The notes: generated by a model not told the origin, from the sequence alone. Counted from the stretch's first letter, positions 7,627-16,229 are shown. The stretch: DNA of 36,058 nt from Cytophagales bacterium (GCA_020403045.1 JADBYK010000083.1:1-36058); one strand, 5' to 3'. Numbers and translations: made by a program.

Positions 7627-8652
7627 TTAAGTCATCAATACTTTCCGATAATGGTTAAGATTTTTCAAAGCCGCACCCGTGCCTCTAACCACTGCGCGAA
7701 GAGGGTCTTCCGCAACGTGTATTGGCAATTTGGTTTTCAATGAAAGCCGCTTATCAAGACCCCGTAACATAGCCCCACCACCCGTAAGATAAATCCCTTG
7801 TTCGTAGATATCGGCAGATAGCTCGGGTGGTGATAATTCCAACGCTTTTAATACCGCTTCTTCCAACTTGGATATCGATTTGTCCAACGCAAAAGCCACT
7901 TCTGAATAGGAAATCTTGATTGTTTTTGGAATACCGGTCATTAAATCACGACCTCGGATTTCATAGTCATCAGGGCCATCATCTAATTCGGTCAACGCAG
8001 ACCCCACTTCAATTTTCACACGTTCGGCAGAACGCTCACCAATCAACAGGTTGTGCTGCCTGCGCATATAATCTAAAATATCACGATTGAAAGTATCGCC
8101 CGCAATACGTATAGATTGATCACAAACAATTCCCGACAAAGCAATGACAGCAATATCTGTCGTTCCCCCACCAATGTCCACAATCATATTGCCAATGGGC
8201 TGTTCAATGTCGATCCCAATCCCGATGGCCGCAGCGATCGGCTCATGAATCATGTATACTTCTTTGGCATTGGCGTGCTCTGCCGAGTCGCGGACAGCAC
8301 GCTTTTCAACTTCCGTTATGGCGGATGGGATGCAGATCACCATTCGTAAAGATGGCGGAAACAATCTCCTACCGGTGTCGATTAGTTTAATCATGCCGCG
8401 GATCATCATCTCTGCCGCATGGAAATCAGCGATCACCCCCTCTTTAAGAGGTCGAATGGTTTTAATATTGTCGTGTGTCTTCTCATGCATCTGCATGGCC
8501 TCTCTCCCAATGGCCAACACTTTATTTGTTGTTTTATCAATTGCTATGATACTCGGCTCATCTACCACCACCTTGTCTTTATGAATGATCAACGTGTTAG
8601 CGGTTCCCAGATCGATGGCGATGTCTTGGGTAAAAAAATCAAATAGTCCCAT
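7627..8652 (-). CDS. mreB: Cell shape-determining actin homologue MreB
   Basis: MreB forms membrane-bound filaments that steer wall synthesis. The 341 residues contain the actin-family nucleotide motifs: phosphate-1 IDLGTANT (13-20), phosphate-2 VDIGGGTTDIAV (158-169), and the adenosine motif TGGGAMLRGLD (290-300). The N-terminus MGLFDFFTQD is an amphipathic membrane-targeting segment. An unusually good Shine-Dalgarno sequence precedes it (listed separately). It is separated from purH by 95 bases and is probably the first gene of the mreBCD-mrdA-rodA unit, possibly with read-through from purH. Confidence 0.97.
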   Translation of the reverse strand: MGLFDFFTQDIAIDLGTANTLIIHKDKVVVDEPSIIAIDKTTNKVLAIGREAMQMHEKTHDNIKTIRPLKEGVIADFHAAEMMIRGMIKLIDTGRRLFPPSLRMVICIPSAITEVEKRAVRDSAEHANAKEVYMIHEPIAAAIGIGIDIEQPIGNMIVDIGGGTTDIAVIALSGIVCDQSIRIAGDTFNRDILDYMRRQHNLLIGERSAERVKIEVGSALTELDDGPDDYEIRGRDLMTGIPKTIKISYSEVAFALDKSISKLEEAVLKALELSPPELSADIYEQGIYLTGGGAMLRGLDKRLSLKTKLPIHVAEDPLRAVVRGTGAALKNLNHYRKVLMT

Positions 8653-8660
8653 GTATTTAT

Positions 8661-8666
8661 CTCCTC
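8661..8666 (-). promoter_or_regulatory. Canonical Shine-Dalgarno of mreB
   Basis: GAGGAG is located eight bases before the mreB ATG. This is an ideal anti-SD match at ideal spacing. Most other starts in this window have A/T-rich leaders without such a motif, as is usual in Bacteroidetes, so it stands out. Confidence 0.7.
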
Positions 8667-8747
8667 GTAAAAAAGTTATTGAAAGCCCGAAATTACTGAA
8701 ATAATCCGGTGATTTTTAAAGCGATTTAGCTTAATAACTTATGTTGG

Positions 8748-10271
8748 CTAGTGTTTAAAATGCCTCACCCCCGTAAACACCATTGCCATTCCATGCTGAT
8801 CACAAAAGTCAATCGACTCTTGATCCTTGATTGAGCCCCCAGGCTGAATGACTGCCCTTACGCCTAGTTTGTAAGCAATTTCAACACAATCGGGGAAAGG
8901 AAAAAAAGCATCTGAGGCCATCACTGCTCCCTTCAAATCGAACCCAAACGCAGCCGCTTTGTCGATAGCTTGTCGCAACGCATCTACCCTGCTGGTTTGC
9001 CCGACACCACTGGAGAGCATTTGCCCATCTACTGCCAAAATGATCGTGTTGGATTTGGTGTGTTTACAGACCTTGCTGGCAAATAAAAGAGCTTTTACCT
9101 CTGAAGCGGTAGGCTTAACCTTGGTCACGGTCTTTAAGTCGCTTTGTTCATCGGTCTTCAAGTCCAGGTCTTGCTCAATGACACCATTTAGCAGGCTTTT
9201 GAATTGCTTGGTGGCTGTGAGTGGCATCTTCTGAAGCAAGAGCATCCTATTCTTTTTGGAGCGTAACAATTCGAGCGCTTTCGCATCGTAATGTGGTGCG
9301 ATAAGTATCTCAAAAAAGAGCTTATTAATCTCTTCGGCAGCTGCCAGGTCGATCGATTGATTGGTTATCAACACTCCGCCAAAAGCAGAAATAGTATCCG
9401 CCTGAAATGCTTTTAGGTAGGCTTCTTTTACTGATGAACCAGTTGCCACCCCGCAGGCATTAGTATGTTTAATAATAACAAAGGCCGTTTCTCCGTCAAA
9501 TTCTTTGATCAGGTTAACCGCAGCATCTACATCCACTAAATTATTGTAAGAAAGCTCTTTCCCGTTCAATTTCTGAAATAGCGATTCTAACTCGCCATAG
9601 TAGACGCCTTTTTGATGGGGATTCTCTCCATAGCGCAGTACTTGTCCGTTTTGAAAACTGGACTTGAAACTGGGTAATTGTTGCTCCTGATTAAAGTAAT
9701 TGAATATAGCCGAATCATAATGAGAGGTTACGTCAAAAGCCTTAGCGGCAAAACGTTTGCGATCTGCTAACTCAGTGGCCGCATTGTTTCTCTCCAATAA
9801 ATCCAAAAGCTCTGCATATTGATTTCTAGAAGAGACAATCAAAACATCATTGAAATTTTTGGCTGCGCCACGAATAAGCGATATCCCACCAATATCAATC
9901 TTCTCAACAATCTCATCTTCGCTGCCGCCCTTGGCCACGGTTTCTTCAAATGGATACAAGTCTACAATCACTAAATCGATGGGTGCAATTTTATATTCAT
10001 TTGCTTGCTTTAAATCGCCTGCGTCCTCCCTGCGATAAAGGATTCCACCGAACACTGCTGGGTGAAGGGTTTTTACTCGACCACCAAAAATGGAGGGATA
10101 CCCAGTCAGTTGCTCCACTGGAATTACTTTGTACCCCAATTTCTCAATAAACTCTTGCGTACCCCCTGTTGAGACAAACTCTACTTTACTCTTGGCGAGC
10201 GCATGAATGATTGGCTCTAAGTGATCTTTGTAAAAAACGGAAATAAGCGCACGGGTGATCTTCTTCTGCAT
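8748..10271 (-). CDS. purH: Bifunctional AICAR transformylase / IMP cyclohydrolase
   Basis: PurH catalyses the last two steps of IMP synthesis. The 507 residues hold an N-terminal MGS-like IMP cyclohydrolase domain (about 1-140, with STGGTQEFI, GRVKTLHP and LYPFE) and the AICAR transformylase domain (about 195-507, with RYGENPHQ at 213-220 and the catalytic K268-H269 in KHTNACGVA). The SDAFFPFPD and QPGGSIKDQE motifs near the C-terminus are also present. It lies immediately upstream of mreB on the same strand, a neighbourhood I recall as common in Bacteroidetes. Confidence 0.97.
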   Translation of the reverse strand: MQKKITRALISVFYKDHLEPIIHALAKSKVEFVSTGGTQEFIEKLGYKVIPVEQLTGYPSIFGGRVKTLHPAVFGGILYRREDAGDLKQANEYKIAPIDLVIVDLYPFEETVAKGGSEDEIVEKIDIGGISLIRGAAKNFNDVLIVSSRNQYAELLDLLERNNAATELADRKRFAAKAFDVTSHYDSAIFNYFNQEQQLPSFKSSFQNGQVLRYGENPHQKGVYYGELESLFQKLNGKELSYNNLVDVDAAVNLIKEFDGETAFVIIKHTNACGVATGSSVKEAYLKAFQADTISAFGGVLITNQSIDLAAAEEINKLFFEILIAPHYDAKALELLRSKKNRMLLLQKMPLTATKQFKSLLNGVIEQDLDLKTDEQSDLKTVTKVKPTASEVKALLFASKVCKHTKSNTIILAVDGQMLSSGVGQTSRVDALRQAIDKAAAFGFDLKGAVMASDAFFPFPDCVEIAYKLGVRAVIQPGGSIKDQESIDFCDQHGMAMVFTGVRHFKH

Positions 10272-10368
10272 ATTAATTTGAAAATTAGAGACTTTGAAAA
10301 TTCAAGTAGGGGGTGATCGAAAAGGTAATTTGATGATTCATCTTCAAATCAGCCAATCATCGAATCGA

Positions 10369-11193
10369 CTAATTAGATTCTCTTTCTTCGAACGCCTCTG
10401 CTTCCACAGAAAAATCATCAGCATCCAAATAAGCGGGAAATCGATCGCGGTAGGCTTGGAGTGCATTGCTGCTCAATTCTAACGTTTTAATTGATTCGAT
10501 GCCTTCCACGGTAAAAATTGAATCTCCCTTGGGGCCAATGATCGAAGACTGGCCGTTGTATTCAATACCGTTCCCATCAATACCTACTCGATTGACTCCA
10601 ACGGCATAACTTAGGTTCTCGATCGCGCGGGCGCGTAGTAAAGTCTCCCAGGCAGTAGATCGAACCATTGGCCAGTTGGCCACATAAATCATCAAATCGT
10701 AAGACAATTTTTTCAACGAAGGATTCCACCGATTGCGACTCCAAACGGGAAAACGCAGATCATAACAGATGAGCGGACAAATCCTCCAGCCCTTCCAATG
10801 TCCTATCAATAAACTCTCACCTTGAGCGAATACTTGCTGCTCTTCGGCCATGCGGAACAAATGGCGCTTATCATAAGTCTTGAAATTGCCACCCGGCTCC
10901 ATCCACAGCAAACGGTTATAAAATCGATCGTGAACGTTTGCAATAAAGCTTCCTAATATCAACGCTCCTGTCTGGTCTGCCATTTGCTTCATCCACTTGA
11001 AGGTGCGCATATTCATGTGCTCCGCCAACTTATTGGCCTTCATGGTAAACCCTGTGGTAAACATTTCCGGTAAAATGATCACATCAGTGGATTGGCCAAT
11101 GCGCCATATCTTTTCCTCAAAAGAGGCCAAATTAGCCCCTATATCTTCCCAATGAAGGTCAGATTGAATGATGGTAACTCTTAAATCCTGCAT
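10369..11193 (-). CDS. Nitrilase-superfamily omega-amidase (Nit2/YafV type)
   Basis: This is a C-N hydrolase of 274 residues. The catalytic triad is visible: E43 in LPEMFTTGF, K109 in YDKRHLF and C143 in PLICYDLRFPVW. The MFTTGF and DLRFPVWSRN context matches the YafV/Nit2 group, which hydrolyses alpha-ketoglutaramate or related omega-amides in the methionine-salvage and glutamine-transaminase context. The reading frame can be extended upstream to 11271, but the added 26 residues are phenylalanine-rich and translate a low-complexity AT-rich spacer. I choose the ATG at 11191-11193 (MQDLRVTIIQ), which starts the conserved domain and has AGGG seven bases before it. The exact substrate is inferred. 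Confidence 0.85.
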   Translation of the reverse strand: MQDLRVTIIQSDLHWEDIGANLASFEEKIWRIGQSTDVIILPEMFTTGFTMKANKLAEHMNMRTFKWMKQMADQTGALILGSFIANVHDRFYNRLLWMEPGGNFKTYDKRHLFRMAEEQQVFAQGESLLIGHWKGWRICPLICYDLRFPVWSRNRWNPSLKKLSYDLMIYVANWPMVRSTAWETLLRARAIENLSYAVGVNRVGIDGNGIEYNGQSSIIGPKGDSIFTVEGIESIKTLELSSNALQAYRDRFPAYLDADDFSVEAEAFEERESN

Positions 11194-11327
11194 AGTTGCC
11201 CTGAAACGGAATGCAAAGAAAACCAATTTAAATTGAAAATGGGATAATTTGAAGATTTGAAAATTAGTCAATTGAGAATGGGAGAATCCACACTATTGAT
11301 GAAGATTCTAATTCTCAAAATTTCAAC
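11194..11327. other. AT-rich spacer with TTTGAAAATT-like words
   Basis: The spacer between the nitrilase and DUF2461 genes holds runs such as AATTTAAATTGAAAATGGG and AATTTGAAGATTTGAAAATT. Similar words occur at 10272-10310 beyond the other end of the nitrilase gene. This is low-complexity intergenic DNA with no clear gene, promoter or terminator. Confidence 0.5.
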
Positions 11328-11993
11328 TTAGCTAATGGCGGAGGTAAGAAAATCATTCAATGGTTTGAGCGTCTTGCAAATCTCACTCAGTTTTTTAACA
11401 AATTTTTTATCGGCCACTTCTTTGTCGGAAAAGTAGTGCGATACAATAAAGCTTTTGTGTTTGAGCCAATCGACATGAGGATGGTCTTTTGGGTAGCCTT
11501 TCGGTGCTTTTTTTAGGCTATCAAAATCATCAAGGCCATTCGGAAACATCTTTACAAACCTTTTATCAGATAGCACCTTTTTCAATGACTCTGGGTTGTA
11601 GTCGATCTCTTGCCTGATTTTTGCGAGGTTTTCTGCATCTGGCATGTACATACCCCCCGCTACAAAACTCTGATTATTAGGCTGAATATGGACATAAAAT
11701 CCGGGCTCTTGTTCCATTTTTCCTTTGGAAGAAAATCCGGCTCCCATATTTACTTTATAGGGCTTTTTGTCTTTGCTGAATCGCACATCGCGATAAATAC
11801 GGAAGCCTAATTTTCTTGGATTTAGCCCGGCCAAACTTTCATCAAATTTTAGTAGTTCACTGTGCAGTGATTCCAAGAAATCTTCAAAAGCCAACTTCAC
11901 TTTCAGGTACTTTGGCTTGTTCTTTTCAAACCAGTCGCGATTGTTATTTTTGGCGAGAGATTTTAGGAAAATCAATATTGATTCTAAATTCAT
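11328..11993 (-). CDS. DUF2461 family protein (TIGR02453)
   Basis: This is a 221-residue cytoplasmic protein of the DUF2461 family, biochemical function unknown. Family features include the N-terminal FLKSLAKNNNRDWFEKNK, the RKLGFRIYRDVRFSKDKKPYK block and the PGFYVHIQPNNQSFVAGGMY block. The frame is open further upstream (to 12065), but the ATG at 11991-11993 is preferred because it starts the conserved domain and lies one base after the PIN toxin stop (TAGAATG), a coupling arrangement. The longer version would overlap the toxin gene and adds non-conserved residues. Its place behind a toxin-antitoxin pair may be accidental. Confidence 0.85.
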   Translation of the reverse strand: MNLESILIFLKSLAKNNNRDWFEKNKPKYLKVKLAFEDFLESLHSELLKFDESLAGLNPRKLGFRIYRDVRFSKDKKPYKVNMGAGFSSKGKMEQEPGFYVHIQPNNQSFVAGGMYMPDAENLAKIRQEIDYNPESLKKVLSDKRFVKMFPNGLDDFDSLKKAPKGYPKDHPHVDWLKHKSFIVSHYFSDKEVADKKFVKKLSEICKTLKPLNDFLTSAIS

Positions 11994-11994
11994 T

Positions 11995-12369
11995 CTATGG
12001 CTTAATGATTTGGAGGTCATACCTGTTGATTTGTTTATCATTAGTAATAAGAGGAATATTTTCAATCACAGACTGTGCAATCAAAAGCCTATCAAAAGGG
12101 TCGTGGTGAATAAATTCTAATGAAGAAATTCCGTGGATATGACTTGTTTTGATGGCCATTGCATCAAAGTCGTTTTCTATTTCTTTGTATATATTTTCAG
12201 ACGTCTTTAGTTTTCCGAGTGAGGTTTTTATTACAATCTCCCAAATAACAACATCGCTTACAAAAACAGAATTCTTTCTATCGTTGATTAAGGCAAGAGT
12301 TGAATTTTTTAACTTTTTTGGCTCTTGATACCACCAAACCACAACGTGAGTGTCTAGCAGCAGCCTCAT
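11995..12369 (-). CDS. PIN-domain toxin (VapC family)
   Basis: This 124-residue single PIN domain is probably a ribonuclease toxin. The acidic metal-binding residues are visible: D6 in LLLDTHVVVWW, E44 in VVIWEIVIK, D90 and D93 in HHDPFDRLLIAQ, and D111 in LITNDKQI. This HDPFDR subgroup is commonly paired with Phd/YefM antitoxins. The start overlaps the antitoxin stop as ATGA, so the pair is translationally coupled. All catalytic positions are intact and the length is normal, so it should be active. Confidence 0.92.
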   Translation of the reverse strand: MRLLLDTHVVVWWYQEPKKLKNSTLALINDRKNSVFVSDVVIWEIVIKTSLGKLKTSENIYKEIENDFDAMAIKTSHIHGISSLEFIHHDPFDRLLIAQSVIENIPLITNDKQINRYDLQIIKP

Positions 12370-12593
12370 TTCATATATTCTTCAAATCCCTGAGGGGTTT
12401 CATCAAAATCAGGCGCAATCCAAATTTTCCCTTTCAGTTTGCCAGGCACTCTATCACCTTTCTCTTTGCCAATTTTGTTGAGTGACACAACGGGCTTTCC
12501 ATTTCGCGCTATTACTATCTTTTCACCTTTCAGCACTCTTTCAATTAGGGAAGATAGATTTGTCTTTGCCTTATGAATGTTTACCGTTTCCAT
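12366..12593 (-). CDS. Phd/YefM-family antitoxin
   Basis: This is a 75-residue protein with the N-terminal Phd fold METVNIHKAKTNLSSLIERV and the GEKIVIARNGKPVVSL block, which bind DNA as a dimer. The C-terminal part, ending DFDETPQGFEEYMK, is the toxin-neutralising tail. It overlaps the downstream PIN toxin by four bases. Two tandem palindromic sites abut its start codon and are the likely autoregulatory operator. Confidence 0.92.
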   Translation of the reverse strand: METVNIHKAKTNLSSLIERVLKGEKIVIARNGKPVVSLNKIGKEKGDRVPGKLKGKIWIAPDFDETPQGFEEYMK

Positions 12594-12611
12594 TTAGCTA
12601 AGTTAGCTAAG
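12594..12611 (-). promoter_or_regulatory. Tandem palindromic operator of the antitoxin-toxin operon
   Basis: TTAGCTAAG occurs twice without a gap (12594-12602 and 12603-12611), each containing the 8-bp palindrome TTAGCTAA. The array touches the antitoxin ATG. With the -7 box at 12625-12632, bound antitoxin would sit right over the transcript start and leader. Binding is inferred from the layout and from known Phd autoregulation. Confidence 0.6.
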
Positions 12612-12624
12612 TTGGAATTAAAAA

Positions 12625-12632
12625 CAAATCTA
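12625..12632 (-). promoter_or_regulatory. Predicted -7 box of the antitoxin-toxin operon
   Basis: TAGATTTG on the minus strand matches the Bacteroidetes TAnnTTTG -7 element exactly. It lies 31 bases before the start codon, giving a leader of roughly 25 bases. I do not see a convincing -33 element. Confidence 0.45.
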
Positions 12633-12643
12633 TTCCTGCACTC

Positions 12644-13927
12644 TTATAGAAAAATCACAACTCCCTCCAGCCCCATTCCTCTTGAAGCCTTCACTAAAAT
12701 AGTCGAGTCTGTAATCGGGTTTTTCCTTAATTCATCAACAAGTAATTCTCGGGTTTCAAAATAACGAGCCGCGGGGCACTCCTCTTTCGCTGCGCGAATC
12801 AGTGTGCCGCAAAGATAAACACGATTCAATTTTTTTTCTTGAAGAAGATTCCCCAAGGTTCGATGTTCCTTTTCTGCCTCTTCTTCTAGTTCATACATAT
12901 CACCCACGATGGCTACTTTGTTTTTTGCTTTCATATCGGCTAAACTTTCAACAGCTGCTTGCATCGAACTAGGATTGGCATTATAAGCATCTAAAATAAT
13001 TGTATTTGTTCCTTTCTGAATGATCTGCGACCGCATGTTACCAGGTACGTACTCGACTACTGCCTGTTCAGCTTTTGCCGGCTCTACACCAAAATATTTG
13101 CCAATGCACAACGCTGCCGCTATGTTTTCAAAATTGTAACTGCCAATCATTTGGGTGTTTAAGATCGTTCCTTCTTCCGTTTCGATTTTTATAAACGGAT
13201 CCGCGCTAATCAATTCGCACTGATAGTAGTCGCCCTTTGAAGGATAGAAAAATGGTTTTTTAAATCGCTTTGCCATATTGGCCAAAATCGGGTTTTGAGA
13301 GTTTATGAATACTACTCCATTTTTCGTAATCAAATGGTGATACAACTCTGACTTTCCGCGAATGATGTTTTCAAAGCCGCCAAACGTGCCGATGTGTGCC
13401 TTGCCAATATTGGTGATAAAACCATGAGTGGGCTTAGCAATAGAACTGAGTAACGCTATTTCTCCAACATGATTTGCGCCCATCTCGATGATTGCTAACT
13501 CAATGGAAGAATCAATGGATAAAATGGTAAGCGGTACACCAATATGATTGTTTAGGTTACCCTTCGTTGCCAGCGTTCTATACTTTTTGCTCAGTACTGC
13601 ATTTACCAGTTCTTTGCTGGTGGTTTTTCCATTCGACCCGGTGAGTCCAATGATTGGGATTTTTAATTGATCGCGGTGATACGTTGCCAATTGTTGCAAA
13701 GCGGTCAGTCCATCTCGCACCAAAATAGTTTGTTCACCAATTACATATTCCTCTTCGTCCACCACCGCGTAACTTGCTCCCCTGGCAATTGCTTCTTGAG
13801 CAAATGCATTCGCATTGTACTTCGGTCCTTTGATTGCAAAAAAAAGAGAGCCCGGAGCAATTTGTCGTGTGTCGGTAGAAACCTTACCACTTTTCAGGTA
13901 GAGCTGGTATAGAGAGGCGATTTCCAT
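12644..13927 (-). CDS. murF: UDP-MurNAc-tripeptide--D-Ala-D-Ala ligase MurF
   Basis: MurF adds D-Ala-D-Ala to UDP-MurNAc-tripeptide, the last cytoplasmic step of the peptidoglycan precursor. The 427 residues show the substrate domain with VSTDTRQIAPGSLFFAIKG (16-34), the ATP loop GLTGSNGKTTSKE (94-106), the EMGANHVGEI motif, and the C-terminal domain with ILDAYNANPSSM and GDMYELE. It is monocistronic by appearance, not clustered with the other mur genes, and divergent from the FG-GAP gene. Confidence 0.96.
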   Translation of the reverse strand: MEIASLYQLYLKSGKVSTDTRQIAPGSLFFAIKGPKYNANAFAQEAIARGASYAVVDEEEYVIGEQTILVRDGLTALQQLATYHRDQLKIPIIGLTGSNGKTTSKELVNAVLSKKYRTLATKGNLNNHIGVPLTILSIDSSIELAIIEMGANHVGEIALLSSIAKPTHGFITNIGKAHIGTFGGFENIIRGKSELYHHLITKNGVVFINSQNPILANMAKRFKKPFFYPSKGDYYQCELISADPFIKIETEEGTILNTQMIGSYNFENIAAALCIGKYFGVEPAKAEQAVVEYVPGNMRSQIIQKGTNTIILDAYNANPSSMQAAVESLADMKAKNKVAIVGDMYELEEEAEKEHRTLGNLLQEKKLNRVYLCGTLIRAAKEECPAARYFETRELLVDELRKNPITDSTILVKASRGMGLEGVVIFL

Positions 13928-13962
13928 AATTGATTGCAGTGGGCTAAAGCTAAAAATTCAAT

Positions 13963-13982
13963 TTATCTTGCTGCAAAGATAA
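13963..13982. promoter_or_regulatory. Symmetric divergent promoter between murF and the FG-GAP gene
   Basis: TTATCTTGCTGCAAAGATAA has 7-bp inverted arms. On the minus strand it contains TATCTTTG, an exact Bacteroidetes -7 box for murF (13974-13981; leader about 39 bases). On the plus strand it reads TATCTTGC, one base short of the same box, for the gene at 14016. Two polymerases could not occupy both at once. Confidence 0.45.
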
Positions 13983-14015
13983 CAGGCATCGGTCGATCCG
14001 CGTTTTAAACCAGGT

Positions 14016-16208
14016 ATGTATAAACGTTTTTATTGGTTAAGTCTGTTTTTGCTAGCTGGCAGTTTTTGTCAGGCTCAGTTCACATACAAACTAGATCAGA
14101 CCATTAAAGGTGAAATTGAAGGCAAGGGACTAGGCTTAATGTGGGCAGGTGGGCTAAATGCAGCCCAGGTAAATACGATGGATCTAAATCAAGACGGCCT
14201 TCAGGATGTCGTTGTTTTTGATCGGACAGCTAACAAAGTAATCACTTACCTGACTCAAGGCAATGTACTTCAATACGCGCCTGACTATGAATCGCTTTTC
14301 CCAAAAGAGGTCTCCCAATGGATGTTGTTGCGTGATTTTAATTGTGATGGCAAGAAAGACATCTTTACCAGTGACCCTTTTGGAATTATTGTATTCGTAA
14401 ACACCACAAAGCCCGGTAGACAACCCTCCTGGCGCGCCTTTAACCCTGGCTTCCCACTTCTTACTGCCGGATTTAGCTCAAATATCAATTTGAAAGTAAA
14501 TGAGAGTGATATTCCTGCGATAGATGACGTAGATGGAGATGGAGATTTGGACATCTTGAACGTTCGCTTTGTGGGAATCGGTACGGTAGAGTGGCATAAG
14601 AACCTAAGCATTGAGCGCACGGGTCGCTGTGATTCCATGCAATTACAACGGATCACCCAGACATGGGGAGAGTTTGAAGATTGTGCCTGCGGAAAAATCT
14701 CGTTCTCGGGTGGAAAAACATGTGATCAATTATTGAGCGGAGGGCGCAGTCAGCATACAGGCGGGAAGGCTTTGTTATCTATTGATTTGAATAATGATGG
14801 TATACGAGAACTCTTTTTCTCTGAAGAATCGTGCTCCAACCTTTATCTGCTCTCGAACACTGGTTCCGTTTCCAATCCGCTCATGTCGGGCTTTTCAAAT
14901 TTCCCGGCAGGTAATCCAATTACTATGCCCTTTTTTCCAACGCCATATTATGAAGACGTTGATTTTGACGGTCTTCGCGATTTGGTTGTCTCTCCGAATC
15001 TGTCCTCGCGAAACTCGTTGGCCAGTGATTTTTCAAAATCGCTATTGCTTTATAAGAACACCGGCACAGCTCAGGTTCCGCAGTTTACCCTGACGAAAAA
15101 CAATTTTTTGCAGGAGCAAATGATAGATGTCGGTGATTTTTCGGTTCCCGCATTTTTTGACTTTGACGGTGATGGAGATCAGGATCTATTCGTATCGTCA
15201 TATATCAAAGGCGCGTCTGCAACTATTTTTCAATTTGAAAACATTAATACAGCAGCGGTTCCTTACTTCAAACGGATAAGCGATGATTTCTTTGGATTGT
15301 CGGTGTTAAATTCCTATAATCTAAAAATTCAATTTGCGGATATGAATGCGGATGGAAAAATCGATCTTGCATTTAGCAGTACAAGCAAAACAAACGGAAA
15401 GACAACGTTGCGCTACATTGCCAACTCCGTGAATGACAAATTTTTAGTTATAGATGCAGCAACCAAGCCTACCAATTTGAGTCTTAGTCTCGGAGAAAAC
15501 TGGGCAGTAGTCGATGTAGACCAAGATGGGCGAACAGATATTCTGGTGGGCAACGACACGGGGGGCATTGAATATTGGAAAAATCAAGGCGCTTCTGATA
15601 CGAATACCTACACACTGATCACGTCTAACTTTCTGGGATTTGGAAGCAGCACCGACCGACAAAATCTCTCTTTCGCGCTGGCCGATCTGGATGCCGATGG
15701 AAAGGTTGATCTGGTGACTGGCGACCAACGCGGTGTGATTTCCATTTACCGTGACTTCCGCGCAATCACCAGTGATGCACAACGGGTGACCAAAATTCTG
15801 TTCAATGAGTTAACCAAAGAGTATGAGAGCCGAAACCTGGGAGGTAGAGTCTGGCCCACAGCAGCTAATCTTTTTAACAGCACAAAACCTGAAATCATTG
15901 TTGGCAACCTTTTAGGCGGACTGATGATCTTAAAAAACGATGAGGGCACTGAGTTACCGCTGGATCCCGTTATTTCCATTTTTCCCAATCCCTACAATTT
16001 CAACAATACATCTCCTTTAAAAATAAAATCAGATCGAGATGTGTTTGTTCGTTTCTACAATACATTGGGCCAGCCTTTGTCGGAGAATTATTTTGTGCCC
16101 GCTAACCACGATTATCCCATCAATATGACACTGCTACCTGCCGGTGTGTATATTGCGCAGTTTTTATGGAATGGGAAAACCTATTCCAGACGTTTTGTAG
16201 TCTACTAA
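14016..16208 (+). CDS. Secreted FG-GAP/VCBS repeat protein with T9SS type A sorting domain
   Basis: The 730-residue protein starts with a signal peptide (MYKRFYWLSLFLLAGSFCQA). Nine calcium-binding type loops of the form DxxxDGxxD follow, for example DLNQDGLQDVV, DVDGDGDLDIL, DFDGDGDQDLF and DLDADGKVDLV, indicating a beta-propeller of FG-GAP/VCBS repeats. The final roughly 75 residues (FPNPYNFNN ... LPAGVYIAQF ... YSRRFVVY) are a type A type IX secretion sorting domain. It should be exported across the outer membrane and anchored on the surface or released. It is a single gene, with no partner that suggests a ligand. Confidence 0.92.
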   Translation: MYKRFYWLSLFLLAGSFCQAQFTYKLDQTIKGEIEGKGLGLMWAGGLNAAQVNTMDLNQDGLQDVVVFDRTANKVITYLTQGNVLQYAPDYESLFPKEVSQWMLLRDFNCDGKKDIFTSDPFGIIVFVNTTKPGRQPSWRAFNPGFPLLTAGFSSNINLKVNESDIPAIDDVDGDGDLDILNVRFVGIGTVEWHKNLSIERTGRCDSMQLQRITQTWGEFEDCACGKISFSGGKTCDQLLSGGRSQHTGGKALLSIDLNNDGIRELFFSEESCSNLYLLSNTGSVSNPLMSGFSNFPAGNPITMPFFPTPYYEDVDFDGLRDLVVSPNLSSRNSLASDFSKSLLLYKNTGTAQVPQFTLTKNNFLQEQMIDVGDFSVPAFFDFDGDGDQDLFVSSYIKGASATIFQFENINTAAVPYFKRISDDFFGLSVLNSYNLKIQFADMNADGKIDLAFSSTSKTNGKTTLRYIANSVNDKFLVIDAATKPTNLSLSLGENWAVVDVDQDGRTDILVGNDTGGIEYWKNQGASDTNTYTLITSNFLGFGSSTDRQNLSFALADLDADGKVDLVTGDQRGVISIYRDFRAITSDAQRVTKILFNELTKEYESRNLGGRVWPTAANLFNSTKPEIIVGNLLGGLMILKNDEGTELPLDPVISIFPNPYNFNNTSPLKIKSDRDVFVRFYNTLGQPLSENYFVPANHDYPINMTLLPAGVYIAQFLWNGKTYSRRFVVY

Positions 16209-16229
16209 CCTCGCACTTCATTCATCTGC

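Noticed and set aside
8252-8584. 110-residue plus-strand open frame opposite mreB
   Set aside because: Antisense shadow of a highly conserved gene; no independent coding signal.
8673-8740. AAGTTATT/AATAACTT inverted pair between purH and mreB
   Set aside because: Only 8 AT-rich bases separated by about 50 bases; not convincing as a terminator or operator.
11194-11271. Longer nitrilase N-terminus
   Set aside because: The added residues translate low-complexity AT-rich spacer; the family starts at MQDLRVTIIQ.
11994-12065. Longer DUF2461 N-terminus
   Set aside because: It would overlap the PIN toxin coding sequence; the ATG at 11993 directly follows the toxin stop.
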